Source: Pseudo-nitzschia pungens
Lineage: Eukaryota > Bacillariophyta > Bacillariophyceae > Bacillariales > Bacillariaceae
DNA length: 64,000 nt
Direction: 5' to 3'
Assembly (NCBI GenBank): GCA_037355855.1
Contig: CM074759.1
Span: 7,812,001-7,876,000 of the forward strand
In this document: positions 19,550 to 30,347 of the stretch, piece after piece
Position numbering within the stretch: the first letter of the stretch is position 1
How the letters are laid out: every line of letters begins with the position of its first letter
Notes under the pieces: model-generated
Database searches by the model: none
What the model was told of the DNA's origin: nothing
The model's input: only the letters and a program-made list of their open reading frames with translations
Translations under genes and position numbers: made by a program

Positions 19550-20960
19550 TTCAATGGTGACATCCATACCATTGGTGATTTTTGAATACTTCTTTTTGCA
19601 TACTCTTGCCCATGCATAGGATGAGAAATATTCACACTGGAATCACAAAATATTGACTAGATTCATTCACATATTTGATTTTACAGCAGTTTCTACTAAA
19701 TGCTGCGGTACTGGGCCAAATATTAATTATTCAGTGGTGACATCCAAATTATTGGTGATTTTTGAATACTTCTTTTTGCATACTCTTGCCCATGCATAGG
19801 ATGAGAAATATTCACACTGGAATCACACAAATATTGGCCAGATTCATTCTGATATGTGATTTGGTACTTTTTTCTAGTAAATTCTCCAGTAGTTGGCCAA
19901 ATATTAATTATTCTGTGGTGACACCCAAATTATTGGTGATTTTTGAATACTTCTTTTTGAATAGTCTTGCCCATGCACAGGATGAGAAATATTCACACTG
20001 GAATCACACAAATATTGGCCAGATTCATTCTGATATGTGATTTGGTACTTTTTTCTAGCAAATTCTCCAGTAGTGGGCCAAATATTAATTATTCAGTGGT
20101 GACACCCAAATTATAGGTGATTTTTGAATACTTCTTTTTGAATAGTCTTGCCCATGCACAGGATGAGAAATATTCACACTGGAATCACACAAACTATTGG
20201 CCGCATTCATTCAGATATGTGATTTGGTACTTTTTTCTAGTAAATTCCGCAGTAGTGGAACAAATATTAATTATTCAGTGGTGACACCCAAATTATTGGT
20301 GATTTTTGAATACTTCTTTTTGCATACTCTTGCCCATGCACAGTATGAGGAATATTCACACTGGAATCACACAACTATTGGCCGCATTCATTCAGATATG
20401 TGATTTGGTACTTTTTTCTAGTAAATTCCGCAGTAGTGGAACAAATATTAATTATTCAGTGGTGACACCCAAATTATTGGTGATTTTTGAATACTTCTTT
20501 TTGCATACTCTTGCCCATGCACAGTATGAGGAATATTCACACTGGAATCACACAACTATTGGCCAGATTCATTCCGATATGTGATTTGCTACTTTTTTCT
20601 AGTGAATTCCGCAGTAGTTGACCAAATATTAATTATTCAGTGGTGACACCCATACCATTTGTGATTTTTGAATACTTCTTTTTGCATACTCTTGCCCATG
20701 GATAGGATGAGAAATATTCAAACTGGAATCACACAAAGATTGGCCAGATTCATTCAGATATGTGATTTTACAGTATTTTCTAGTAAATTCCGCAGTAGTG
20801 GGCCAACTACTAATTATTCAGTGGTGACATCCAAATTATTGGTGATTTTTGAATACTTCTTTTTGAATAGTCTTGCCCATGCATAGGATGAGAAATATTC
20901 ACACTGGAATCACACAAAGAATGGCCAGATTCATTCAGATATTTGATTTGATGGTATATT
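19550..20960. repeat. 181-bp satellite, eight tandem copies
   Basis: The anchor GTGATTTTTGAATACTTCTT occurs at about 19575, 19755, 19936, 20117, 20299, 20480, 20660 and 20842, so the period is 180-182 bp. Because 181 is not a multiple of three and the unit has few stops, similar short peptides appear in several frames; they are not genes. Confidence 0.93.
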
Positions 20961-21289
20961 CACTGTGGTAGTACTATTCTTGCTGCTTGTAGTAGTAGTA
21001 CAGTTATACACTGCTGCTACATACTACTGCAGTGCGTAGGTAGTAGTACATAAGAGGTAGTCCAAAATTATGGCGCAGCGGGGCTGGCTCTCTGTGGTTT
21101 AGGTGGCGCGCGATATCACCATCATCAGCTTTCTACTGGTTTCTACTATTACTTCAGTACGGTACATACTACTAGTAGTAACTCTACTGCTATCATGTAG
21201 AAGAAATCAATTCTCGGCAAACACATGCATGACAGAAAATGCATGTGTCGTAAATCTTACTTCACATAATTTTGGGTCGGAACGGAACA

Positions 21290-21800
21290 AGAAAGACGGC
21301 AACTGAAATATAATGAGATGGAAATGGTAAGTGAACCACATCAAGGTTGGAGGAGGTATTAATAATGGATTTTGATTCGTCTAACTGTGCATCATTGACT
21401 TGCCTGCTTGCTCCTGATAGGGAGGCGACCGCAACTGCTGATGAAATAGGATGCAACGGCAAATGAAATATAATGCAACGGTGAGTGAAGCACATCAAGA
21501 TCTGGGGTATTGATAATGGATTTCAATTGTTCTAATTCTGCATTGAGTTGCCTGCTTGCTACTGATAGGGAAGAATCAACTTTAATTCGACGGGGCAACT
21601 GAAAAATGATGTGAAAAATGATGCGAAAAATGATGCGACGGGGCAACTGACACATATTGCGATCGCAAGACAAATATGATGGGATCGCAACTGACAAAAT
21701 GATGCGATTGCAACTGATGAAATATGATGCGATGTGAGGAGACCTTTACTGGCAGTACAGATACCGGTATGGATGAAATTATCACGATGACCATTATTTA
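21290..21800. repeat. 160-bp tandem duplication plus GATGCGA repeats
   Basis: Two units starting near 21296 and 21457 share AAATATAATG, GAACCACATCAAG-like and TTGCCTGCTTGCT blocks. They are followed by repeats of GATGCGA and GATCGCAA to about 21735. Confidence 0.7.
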
Positions 21801-21808
21801 AAAATCGT

Positions 21809-22165
21809 TTGAACCAAAATTTGTGTGGTGTGCATGAGGACGAAGACGATCGGAGCAAAGAGCAACGACGATTTCAAGGACGACGAAGACGATCGAAGCG
21901 AAGAGCAACAACGATTTCAGAGAGGACGACGAAGCCAATCGAAGCAAAGAGCAACGACAATTTCAGAGAGGACGACGATTTCAGGGAGGACGACGAAGAG
22001 GAAGGCAATTTGGAGCGAAGAGCAATGACGACTTCAGGGAGGACGAAGACGATCGAAGCGAGAAGCAACGACGACTTCAAGGACGACGCAGACAAGGACG
22101 ATCGAAACGAAGAGCGACGACGATTTCAAGGACGACTTCTTCTTTTAACGAACCAAAATTTGTGT
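21809..22165. repeat. GACGAAGACGATCGAAGCGA minisatellite between short direct repeats
   Basis: Purine-rich units of roughly 40-50 bp containing GAGCAACGACGATTTCA recur six or seven times. The block is bracketed by GAACCAAAATTTGTGTG at about 21808 and 22150. The Arg/Asp/Glu-rich frames are repeat artefacts. Confidence 0.75.
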
Positions 22166-23030
22166 GTGCGTGTGTGAGAAAATTGAACAGAGAATAAACA
22201 ATTATTAGAGTAATATCAATATTTATCAAAAGAAAGACTTATATTTTGCATCATAGTGTTTCAAAATTTTTTTTCATGGGGGTCGCGATTCCTGGGCTTC
22301 GGGTAATAATTGTGATTTTTGTGATGAATTTCTTGAGGGGTGTGATGGGAAATACTTTGTGTCGGGATGAGAAATCAATTTTTGGGAGTGAATTTCTGCA
22401 ACAGTCTCATAATATATAATGATGGTAGGGTCGGTAATAATGAGTCAGATTGAAAAAAAAATCGGGTCGAGTATGAATTTTATTTTATTTTTTTCGTAAT
22501 TTTCGTAATTGAGGTAGTTACTGGGTCGCGATTGGGGTTGCGAATCGCGAGAGAGCTAGGAATCGAGCTACGTCAAAATGAGCCAGGAATAAATCGCGAC
22601 CCCCCTAAATAAATTCTTGGGAGGGGTCGCGAACCAGTTTTCGGACGTATCTTCATCCGGATAATTATCGTAACCTACTCATACCATTTAACCTTACGGT
22701 ACCTCAACACGTACCATACCATACCTTCCAAGGTTAAGGTTACCAACATCATACCAACCTTCGATCATCCATACCTTCGGTCATTCATACCTTCGGTCAT
22801 TCATACCTTTGGTCATTCATACCTTCGGTCATTCATACCTTTGGTCATTTATTTTTAAGTTTATTTTTTATACTTAAGCAAACAAGCTTAGTAAGGTTCT
22901 CCGACAACACTTGACAACTACTTCCCTTAACTACAAGTTGTCTAAGGTATCCACCAATACCTTCTCACTTATATATATATATACCAACACATATATACCT
23001 ACACATACCCAGCAGTACCCAGCAACAACC

Positions 23031-26000
23031 ATGTCTTCTATTACACCTCTTCCATTTAAGTTCGACTTCGAACCAGAAGAACTTGAAAAGGCTGAGTACA
23101 AACGTGTTATAACCACTGAAACTGAGACTGAAACAACTAAGATAAAGGTATCCTTTATCACTACAACGTCCACTCTCTTACAATTGCTTCATTCTATTTA
23201 TGAATTTACTGAAGCGCGTCATGCCATGGGTTGGACAACAGGCCCAAAACTCTATGCCAAGTTCCCAGACATTCTACGAAACTATTCTGATAAGACTTGG
23301 TGGAGAACCAACATCATTGGACATACTGAAACGGTGCCTCATTTTGACGACGACGTTCGTGCCTTCATTCGGTTCAAGTTCTCTAACAACGATGACGTCT
23401 ATCGAAACCACAAACGATTCCTTTCTCAGATCAAAAAGACCACTTCCATGACTGTTTCCAGCTTTGTTTCCTTGGTCACTTACCATAACAATGTGGTGCT
23501 TCCCTTGTTACCTGGTGCTCCAACCACTGCTGCAGATGCCATCATTCCTGAGGATGATTTTAAAAGCCTCATTTACGATTCCATGCCATCTGATTGGAAA
23601 GACACCTACGAAGATCATCATTCACCCAATGATGATACTCTTGCTGATATTATCACCAGAATGGAACGTTATTGTACCAAGGCCAATCGTAGGAACAACA
23701 ACAACAATTCCAACAAGTCCTCCAACAGACAAACTGGTAAAAATCGGAACAACAACAACCGTCGTTCTGGCAACAACAACGGTCGGCGTTCGAACAACAA
23801 CAACAATTCCTCACAGAATTCTTCCGCCAGTTCCAACTCTAATTCCAACAACAGAATCAAGGATACAGACCCATGTCCTATTCATCCTGGTAGCAACCAT
23901 ACTTGGGGTCAATGTTTCAAAAACATTGACAATCCTAATGGCAAGCGTCGTGGTCCTTCTAACAACAACAACAACAATCGGTCTTCAGCTGATGCAAACG
24001 CAGCAACAGGCTCTGCAAACAGCTCTCGCCCTTCTTCAGTGACAACTGGTCCCAGCAATCCGCCTTCTTCTGGTGATGGTCATGTTTGCACCTTTATTTC
24101 TCCACCTGAAGACGTTTGGGTTGACCTCTTTCATGTCAACGCTGAAATTGATGACACCTATTATCATCAGGATCTCCAACGCTTTCCAATTCAACCATCC
24201 ACTGCTGATGATACACCTCTTGCTGAAGTGTTCACAGCCCCTGCTGATCCACATGATCCTTCCATTGTTCTATCTCCAGCTCCACCAGATCCAAATCCTG
24301 AACCATTTGAACCACTGATTTCCAAACCTTGCACTGATTTGGCTCCCACTACATTGACTACATGCAAATCCATCAACGATATCTCCGGCAAATTTTATTT
24401 CAAAACCCTCTTTGATAGTGGCTCCACATTTGAATTAATCTCCAAAAAGCAAATCCCCAGAACCATTCCCATCCATGTCCTTGAATCTCCAATTGGATTG
24501 GATACTCCCAATGGCAAGTTTAAATGCGCTGAATATGTTTATCTTACTGACATTATGTTTCCAGAACTCTCTTATTCCAGGCGTGTTAAGCACTTGACTT
24601 GTTTTGTGGTTGACAACATGTACTACGATTTGATCATCGGACGTGCCACTATGAAGAAGCTTGCCATCAAAATGGATTTTGAAGCCTCCCTTGTTTCTTG
24701 GTTTGATAAGGATATGCCCTTCCATCCAAGATCCTACTTCACCAATCAAACCTTGGTTCAGAAGATCATCAGCAATGAACCCTACTCCATTGCTGAAGCC
24801 TACATCGCGCAAACCTCTCAATCCTACGTTGATAGTGCAACCAAATATGAGAAAACTGATTTGCAAGAACTGGTTTCCAACCAAAACCATCTTTCCACTG
24901 ACCAACAATCCCAGTTGCTTCAGATTCTCTCCAAACACCATCCTCTGTTTGAAGGTCTCTCTCACAGAGAACTTGGGATTTTCCCCCACAAGGAATTCCA
25001 CATTGAACTCCAACCGGGTGCAAAACCATATCATATCAAGCAGCCCTACAGTATCCCTATCCACCAACAGGACGCTGTTAAAACTGAACTCCTTCGGCAG
25101 GTAAAACTTGGCATTCTTGAACGCTGCTATGCAACTGAATGGGGTATGCCCACATTTGTTGTCCCCAAGCCGGATGGCTCCTGCAGAATCATTTCTGATT
25201 TTCGAGAGCTTAACAAAGTCACCAAAAAACTCCACTATCCATTGCCCAAGATCCAGGATATCTTTCATCGACGCCGTGGGTTCAAATATGTCACCCTTAT
25301 TGATGTCAGCATGCAATTCCATACCTTCAAATTGGATGAGCCTTCCACTTGGCTCTGTGTGCTTGTCACTCCTTTTGGCAAATTCAGATTGCTCCGACTC
25401 CCAATGGGCTTCCTCAACTCTCCAAGCTGGGCGCAAGGCTGTATGGAATCCCTTTTTATCAACCTCAACAGTGTTGAAGTCTATATTGATGACATTGGTA
25501 TCTTCTCCGATACCTTTCAATCTCACTGCAAAACTGTCTCCACTGTTTTGTCCATCCTGCAAGCAAACAACTTCTCTGTTAAGCCTGCCAAATGCCACTG
25601 GTTCCAACAACGCGCTCCTTGGCTTGGACATATCATCACCACCACTGGCATTCTTCCCAATCCCAACAAGATTGCTCCCATTTTGAAACTTGCTTTCCCA
25701 CAAAGCACCACTGATCTGCGTTCCTTCATTGGCATGATTAATTTTTATCGGGCTCATTGGCGCAAGCGCGCTGAGATTTTGGCTCCTCTCACTGCCCTCT
25801 CTGGCAAGGCTCGTGGACCGGTCAAGCCAACTCCTGAATTGCTTGCTGCCTTCAAAGCTGCCAAAACCATGATTGCTGAGGAAATTCTCCTCACATATCC
25901 TGATCCTAATCTCCCTTATGATGTCTACACTGATGCCTCCGATTATCAACTTGGTGCTGTGATTATTCAAAATGGTAAAATTGTTGCATGCTTCTCCAGG

Positions 26001-27557
26001 AAACTCACTTCCACTCAACTCAAATATCCAACCATTGACAAAGAAATGCTTTGCATTGCAGAAGTCTTCAAAGAATACCGGACTATTCTTTGGGGTGCAA
26101 TTATTATTGTTTACACTGACCATGAAAACCTCACTCGTCAAAATCTCCAATCCAACAGAATTATGACCTGGCGCATGCTCCTTGAAGATTTCAGTCCTGT
26201 TTTCAAGTTCATCCAAGGCAAAGACAACATCCTCGCTGATGCCCTCTCGCGCCTTCCCTTGGAGGAGGAGCAGGGTTTGCCTTCTGTTTCTCCTTCCAAA
26301 GATTCCAAAGATCCAAACACTCAGCCAATCTCCAAGGTTGACACTTCCGATCTTTCCATTGCTGATCTTTTTATCAATTACCCTGCAGATCTTCCTGCAT
26401 ATCCTCTGCGTTTTGATGCTCTCTCCAAGGCTCAAGCAGCAGATTCCACCATCCAGAACACCAAGCATTATTCTACCAAAGATTTCGCTGGTACTGAACT
26501 CAAGGTTTATTCTAAAAACAACCAAACCAAAATTGTCCTTCCAAATGCGCTTGTCCAAGACACCATCAACTGGTATCATCATGTACTTGGTCATGCAGGC
26601 GCTGAACGTTTGACACGAACTATATCCATCCACATTTATTCTCCAGGCCTCAAGGATGCTGTTGCTGAATATTGCAAGACTTGTGATGCTTGTCAACGCC
26701 ACAAAAATACCCACATTTCTTATGGGCATCTTGCAACTCGTGAAGAACTCTCCATCCCTTGGGAAACTATTGCAATTGACACCATTGGCCCTTGGAATGT
26801 CAATATCCCAAATATTGGTAATGTTGAATTTAATGGTTTCACCATTATGGATATGTGCACTAACCTCCTTGAAATCAAACGTGCTCCACAGATGAATTCC
26901 TCAGGTAAAATGTCCATCTATGCATTAAACGATGCATGGCTTTCTCGCTATCCAAAACCCAGCAGATGCATTTTTGATCAAGGTTCTGAATACCTCAATG
27001 TTGATTTTCAATCTCACCTTATTAACCTTGACATCAAGCCTGTTCCAACCACAGTCAAAAATCCTCAAGCCAATGCTGTTTTGGAACGTGTGCATGATAC
27101 TATGAAATCCGCCATGCGCACTGAACTTCATGCTAATCCTCCTCAGGATTTGCAACAAGCTATTGACCTCATTGACAATGTTTTTGCCTCTGCTCAATTT
27201 GCTGTCAGATGTACTGTGCATAAAACATTTGGTGTTTCACCTGGAGCTATTGCCTTCCATCGTGATATGTTCCTTCCAATCCCTATCATCACTGATATCA
27301 AACTCCTCAGATCCAAACGCCAATCTGTTATTGATCAGAATGCGCTCAGAGAAAACAAGCGTCGTAAACACCATGACTACAACATTGGTGATCAGATCAT
27401 GATCTTCAACTACAAGACTGATGCGCTTGGTTCCAGAGCAATTGGCCCATTTACCATCACTCAAGTCCACACCAATGGTACTGTATCTTTCCTTCGCAAT
27501 GAGCATATCATTGAACGGATTAATCTCAGACGTATCAAGCCTTATCATTCCCCATGA
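23031..27557 (+). CDS. Gypsy Gag-Pol polyprotein
   Basis: A single frame of 1508 aa from ATG 23031 (an upstream TTG extension is not needed). Order: Gag to about 270; a Cys/His motif near 280 (C-P-I-H-P-G-S-N-H-T-W-G-Q-C) set in Asn/Ser-rich runs; protease D-S-G-S near 461; RT with Y-I-D-D near 816; RNase H starting V-Y-T-D-A-S near 965; integrase zinc finger (H-x4-H...C-x2-C) near 1181-1225; integrase core D near 1248, D near 1315 and E near 1352; and a GPF module (A-I-G-P-F-T-I) near 1471. The RT-RNaseH-integrase order is that of Ty3/gypsy. I see no chromodomain. No stop or frameshift is visible, but the leader carries the 6.47-kb insertion, which should hinder a full-length transcript. Confidence 0.94.
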   Translation: MSSITPLPFKFDFEPEELEKAEYKRVITTETETETTKIKVSFITTTSTLLQLLHSIYEFTEARHAMGWTTGPKLYAKFPDILRNYSDKTWWRTNIIGHTETVPHFDDDVRAFIRFKFSNNDDVYRNHKRFLSQIKKTTSMTVSSFVSLVTYHNNVVLPLLPGAPTTAADAIIPEDDFKSLIYDSMPSDWKDTYEDHHSPNDDTLADIITRMERYCTKANRRNNNNNSNKSSNRQTGKNRNNNNRRSGNNNGRRSNNNNNSSQNSSASSNSNSNNRIKDTDPCPIHPGSNHTWGQCFKNIDNPNGKRRGPSNNNNNNRSSADANAATGSANSSRPSSVTTGPSNPPSSGDGHVCTFISPPEDVWVDLFHVNAEIDDTYYHQDLQRFPIQPSTADDTPLAEVFTAPADPHDPSIVLSPAPPDPNPEPFEPLISKPCTDLAPTTLTTCKSINDISGKFYFKTLFDSGSTFELISKKQIPRTIPIHVLESPIGLDTPNGKFKCAEYVYLTDIMFPELSYSRRVKHLTCFVVDNMYYDLIIGRATMKKLAIKMDFEASLVSWFDKDMPFHPRSYFTNQTLVQKIISNEPYSIAEAYIAQTSQSYVDSATKYEKTDLQELVSNQNHLSTDQQSQLLQILSKHHPLFEGLSHRELGIFPHKEFHIELQPGAKPYHIKQPYSIPIHQQDAVKTELLRQVKLGILERCYATEWGMPTFVVPKPDGSCRIISDFRELNKVTKKLHYPLPKIQDIFHRRRGFKYVTLIDVSMQFHTFKLDEPSTWLCVLVTPFGKFRLLRLPMGFLNSPSWAQGCMESLFINLNSVEVYIDDIGIFSDTFQSHCKTVSTVLSILQANNFSVKPAKCHWFQQRAPWLGHIITTTGILPNPNKIAPILKLAFPQSTTDLRSFIGMINFYRAHWRKRAEILAPLTALSGKARGPVKPTPELLAAFKAAKTMIAEEILLTYPDPNLPYDVYTDASDYQLGAVIIQNGKIVACFSRKLTSTQLKYPTIDKEMLCIAEVFKEYRTILWGAIIIVYTDHENLTRQNLQSNRIMTWRMLLEDFSPVFKFIQGKDNILADALSRLPLEEEQGLPSVSPSKDSKDPNTQPISKVDTSDLSIADLFINYPADLPAYPLRFDALSKAQAADSTIQNTKHYSTKDFAGTELKVYSKNNQTKIVLPNALVQDTINWYHHVLGHAGAERLTRTISIHIYSPGLKDAVAEYCKTCDACQRHKNTHISYGHLATREELSIPWETIAIDTIGPWNVNIPNIGNVEFNGFTIMDMCTNLLEIKRAPQMNSSGKMSIYALNDAWLSRYPKPSRCIFDQGSEYLNVDFQSHLINLDIKPVPTTVKNPQANAVLERVHDTMKSAMRTELHANPPQDLQQAIDLIDNVFASAQFAVRCTVHKTFGVSPGAIAFHRDMFLPIPIITDIKLLRSKRQSVIDQNALRENKRRKHHDYNIGDQIMIFNYKTDALGSRAIGPFTITQVHTNGTVSFLRNEHIIERINLRRIKPYHSP

Positions 27558-27587
27558 GATCTTTCCAAGTTCAACAAGATCTATCTC

Positions 27588-27601
27588 GAGAAGAAAGATA
27601 A
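27588..27601 (+). other. Gypsy polypurine tract
   Basis: GAGAAGAAAGATAA lies directly before the right LTR, the position and composition expected for the plus-strand primer. Confidence 0.7.
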
Positions 27602-27953
27602 TGTCGTATGTCCCAAAACTACGACACACAAGAAATATACAAGAAACAAACCATTTATATTTTAAGAAACAAAACAATGTTTCTATCAACTTCAAGGTTC
27701 TCTATGACTGATGTCCCCGACTCAGGTTCTCTATGACTCTAGGTTCTTTGAAGAACTGTTCTTTATGTTCTTCAAGACCATTCCGAGTTTCTCTAGGTCT
27801 GTTTGAATTCTTTCAACACGGCGTTGTACGAGAAACATTCTATTTTATCTTTTATCTAATTTCATTCATAATTCTTTAATTCAAAAATTATCAACACAAC
27901 TATTTCTATCTTCTATCTTCGGTCGTTTTCTTCTGGTTTCCAGAGATATGACA
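27602..27953 (+). repeat. Gypsy 3' LTR
   Basis: 352 bp, TGTCGTATG...AGATATGACA, uninterrupted. It shows the empty site of the MITE. Confidence 0.93.
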
Positions 27954-27958
27954 AACGT

Positions 27959-28147
27959 CGTGTTGTTTCTCTTGATTGATAAAAGCAAACAGACATAGAG
28001 AAGCTTTGAAAGTGTCATAAAGAAACTTGTAGTCATGGACATAGGCAATTGGTCATTGAGAACCTTTAGGTTGTAGTAGTAGAAACAGTGTTTGTTTCTT
28101 AATACATGAATAGATTGTTTCTCGTGTGTCGTAGTTTTGGGATATAA
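27959..28147 (-). repeat. Old LTR of the same family, inverted, split by the young element
   Basis: Read on the minus strand, 28147 downwards resembles the gypsy LTR start (TGTCTTATATCCCAAAACTA), and the AGAACCTTTAGG, GTTTGTTTCTTAA and AAACAGACATAGAGAA blocks follow in LTR order. The remaining bit (AATGTTTCTGGTACAACGT, 15091-15109) lies on the other side of the young element. The two halves join at the AACGT target. It is strongly diverged and truncated, so much older. Confidence 0.72.
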
Positions 28148-28335
28148 GACAACAATGCAAAGGTGATACTGATGGAAAAAATCGATATTACTTCGTACTG
28201 GGTACGTACGGTATTTGATGAGCACATAGAAAAAGAGATGTCCGAAGGGGCTATTTACGGATGAATTGATTCATGAAAACATACTCCAACTTCGTTTGTC
28301 GTACCGGTAAGGCTTCTTTGCGTTCGTAGCGCTCT
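28148..28335. repeat. Diverged satellite unit, right of the retrotransposon nest
   Basis: Counterpart of 14871-15085: both hold TGATACTGATGGAAAAAATC, a CATAGAAAAAGAGAT block, and GTACCGGTAAGGCTT before GCGTTCGTAGCG. Confidence 0.78.
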
Positions 28336-29250
28336 AAAAAAATAAATATTGTTAAGACTGATTTCCTTGAGGTAAGATCTTACCTGTACGTACGTACCGG
28401 AGTACAGTACCGGTTGCTTCTTAGACCCCCTTCAGATTGCTGGAACAGTACGAGTACGGTACTCGTAGTTTTTTTCTCAGAGGTGCGCAACCTTCCATTG
28501 CATTATTAAAGACAGGACTCATGTGTAGTATCGAAATTTCTTTCAGTCGTCGAGTCTCCGAATGCTTCATAAAATCCCCTGTAATTCCCTGTTTGCTCAC
28601 TATTTCAGGGAAAAAAAGAAAAAAAAGAAAGAACATCATGCCAAGAAGGCAACTGTCTAGTACTAGTACTATGAATCCAAGAACCATCCGGCAAAGGGAG
28701 AGGCGAGCAAGGCTCAGAGCTGCTAGGGAAGAGGCAGCACGAAACTCTGTAGCGTTCGCAGCTGCATTTCCCCTGGATGCCACTGCTTGCGCCTGACTGG
28801 CTGCTGCTGCAGAAGACGCACCCCTGCTGCTGCTGCTTGTGGTGGTGGTGCTCCTGCTCCCCAAGATGAAGATGACAAGGAAGAAGATGATGAAGTTCCA
28901 GAAGAACCCCCCGAACGGGAAAATGAGGGGGATCGACCACCTCCTCCAGTTATTAACCGGCAAGAGAATCTTGGACCACCAAATCTTCCAAATGATGTTA
29001 ATGCCCCCACTCAGTTACTGAAATATCACTGCCGTACTGCTTGAGATGATGAGCCACTTTACTACAAGTCCGACAACAATTGAGAATTTTTGAATTCCCG
29101 CCGAAATTACCACTAGTAGTGAACCACGAAATTACCACTAGTGAACCACCAACAAACCACCAAGCAACCATACCAATGACAAAAAATTATTCTGTAGTAG
29201 AGAAATTGTTAGAACCTCTTAAAGTATGCTATTTTGTTAGTGGAAACCCC
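28336..29250 (+). pseudogene. Unrecognised low-complexity frames, perhaps a transposon remnant
   Basis: An ATG at 28639 opens 51 codons rich in Arg and Ala (RQRERRARLRAAREEAA). It ends at a TGA near 28792, and an overlapping frame then runs acidic and Pro-rich (EDDEVPEEPPERENEGDRPP) to a TGA at about 29043. The two could be one reading frame broken by an indel. The location directly before a dead transposase suggests the N-terminal part of the same element or a neighbour. I cannot name it. Confidence 0.3.
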
Positions 29251-29259
29251 TTGTTTGAG

Positions 29260-29490
29260 CAGGGGTCATAATAGAAGGGGGTGCAACACGATGCGCGCTT
29301 CAGTACAAAAACTTCGTTCAAATCTGAAAAAAAAATTACCTATGCGTGGCACAAATAGCAAAAGCAGTACCCTAAAAAAAATTGTATTTGTTTTTAACTA
29401 ACAAACACTAGTTAAAATACCTTAACTTCAGATAGTAACAACTCAATCAAAAATCAATCAGTTTTGCACCCCCTCCTATTATGACCCCTG
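29260..29490. mobile_element. 231-bp hAT-like MITE
   Basis: The ends are inverted repeats of about 27 bp starting CAGGGGTCATAATAGAAGGG, one mismatch at the other end. Both sides carry GTTTGAG (29253-29259, 29491-29497). hAT elements often start CAGGG but duplicate 8 bp, so the superfamily is tentative. Confidence 0.75.
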
Positions 29491-29609
29491 GTTTGAGCGC
29501 CTTTCCAATCTCTACAAAAAATCACATTTTTGGTGTTCGTATCACAATAATGAGAACACATACCAAACACCTTGACCATGGTGGATCCGGCAGATACTGA
29601 AGCCAAAGC

Positions 29610-30347
29610 CCATTGAAAGCTCCAGCTCTCTAGAAAACTTAGAGAGAAGAGGAGGGAGGCATCCTCCCATCCTAGCAATGGAGGGTGTAGGAGCTTTGAA
29701 GAATGGTACCAGCGACAACAGATCCAAAAATTCCAAGATGGGGAAGAAATAGAGGTGTCAGAAGCGTCAATTTACAGGTGGATGAGCAATGGTGTTCGGC
29801 GCTGCCAAATGAATGGAAACAATGATAAAGCAAAGCTTGTTGGCAGAGATCTTAGTCTTCTCATGTTCTGCATTATTGTTTGGCCACAGGCCACACTTGA
29901 CGAGATGGTAATGTTTATTTACAACAAGGGGGGAGGAATCTACAGCCAACAGCTCCTCTCTCACCGGTTACAAGAGCTCAACGTGACACAGAAAAAAGCT
30001 AGTATTGAATCTTACCGGGCTTACACTGCAGTGAACAGGAGGAAGGAATGGTTGTTCTGGAACAGACCATAACCATCTGGTATTGCTGGCATCCCCAGAA
30101 AGCACCTCATTGATATAGACAAGTTTGCCATGGAAACAAAGAGGAGATTCAATCGGCAAAACGCTTGGGCAGTTAGTTTCTGTAGAGTTTGAAGTATCGG
30201 CAACTACGCAAAAGGGCAGTTATTATTGCTGTGGAGGCTGGAGATCCTACTGTCCCCAACCATCTGTCTGGCAGCCTCCTCCATCAACAAAGATGGATTT
30301 GGGTCACCAGGGAAGCAGGAACAACAGCTAACAACTTTGCTTCCTTT
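29610..30347 (+). pseudogene. IS630/Tc1-mariner-like transposase, dead
   Basis: A helix-turn-helix N-terminus (F-E-E-W-Y-Q-R-Q-Q-I-Q-K-F-Q-D-G, then S-E-A-S-I-Y-R-W) is followed by LQELNVTQKKASIESYRAYT, WLFWNRP, IAGIPRKHLIDIDKF (first catalytic Asp) and VEAGDPTVPNH...QQRWIWV, the pattern of transposase-derived DDE proteins common in diatoms. It is broken: a TAA after WNRP (30070-30072), a TGA near 30189 and a frame change soon after. It is cut at 30348 by the left end of an inverted-repeat element, and the second Asp and the final catalytic residue are lost. Confidence 0.75.

Larger units (their letters stand above)
16174..22647. mobile_element. 6.47-kb inverted-repeat element filled with satellites
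   Basis: It starts CGTCCGAAAACTGGTTCGCG and ends with the reverse complement, a perfect 24-bp inverted repeat, and is flanked by TA (16172-16173, 22648-22649). It sits inside the gypsy leader. Both subterminal regions carry repeated TCGCGACC words (five within the first 60 bp on the left), which look like transposase-binding sites (inference). The interior is almost all tandem repeats: a 35-bp minisatellite, a 183-bp duplication, eight copies of a 181-bp satellite and a 43-bp-type repeat. I found no transposase. A related copy lies at 30348-30860. Confidence 0.8.
15110..27953 (+). mobile_element. Ty3/gypsy LTR retrotransposon carrying nested insertions
   Basis: The outer ends are TGTCGTA...TACGACA-type LTR termini. 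The 5-bp duplication AACGT flanks it (15105-15109 and 27954-27958). Right LTR 27602-27953 (352 bp). Left LTR 15110-16105 (996 bp), which is 352 bp once a 642-bp insertion and its TA duplication are removed. The interior holds a 6474-bp insertion (16174-22647), the 4.5-kb polyprotein and a purine tract. Without the insertions the element is about 5.7 kb, normal for gypsy. I see three base differences between the LTRs by eye, so it is young. Confidence 0.94.

Noticed and set aside
24435..26729. A 764-codon minus-strand frame opposite the gypsy polyprotein.
   Set aside because: Antisense shadow: the plus strand carries all expected Gag-Pol motifs and the antisense frame has none.
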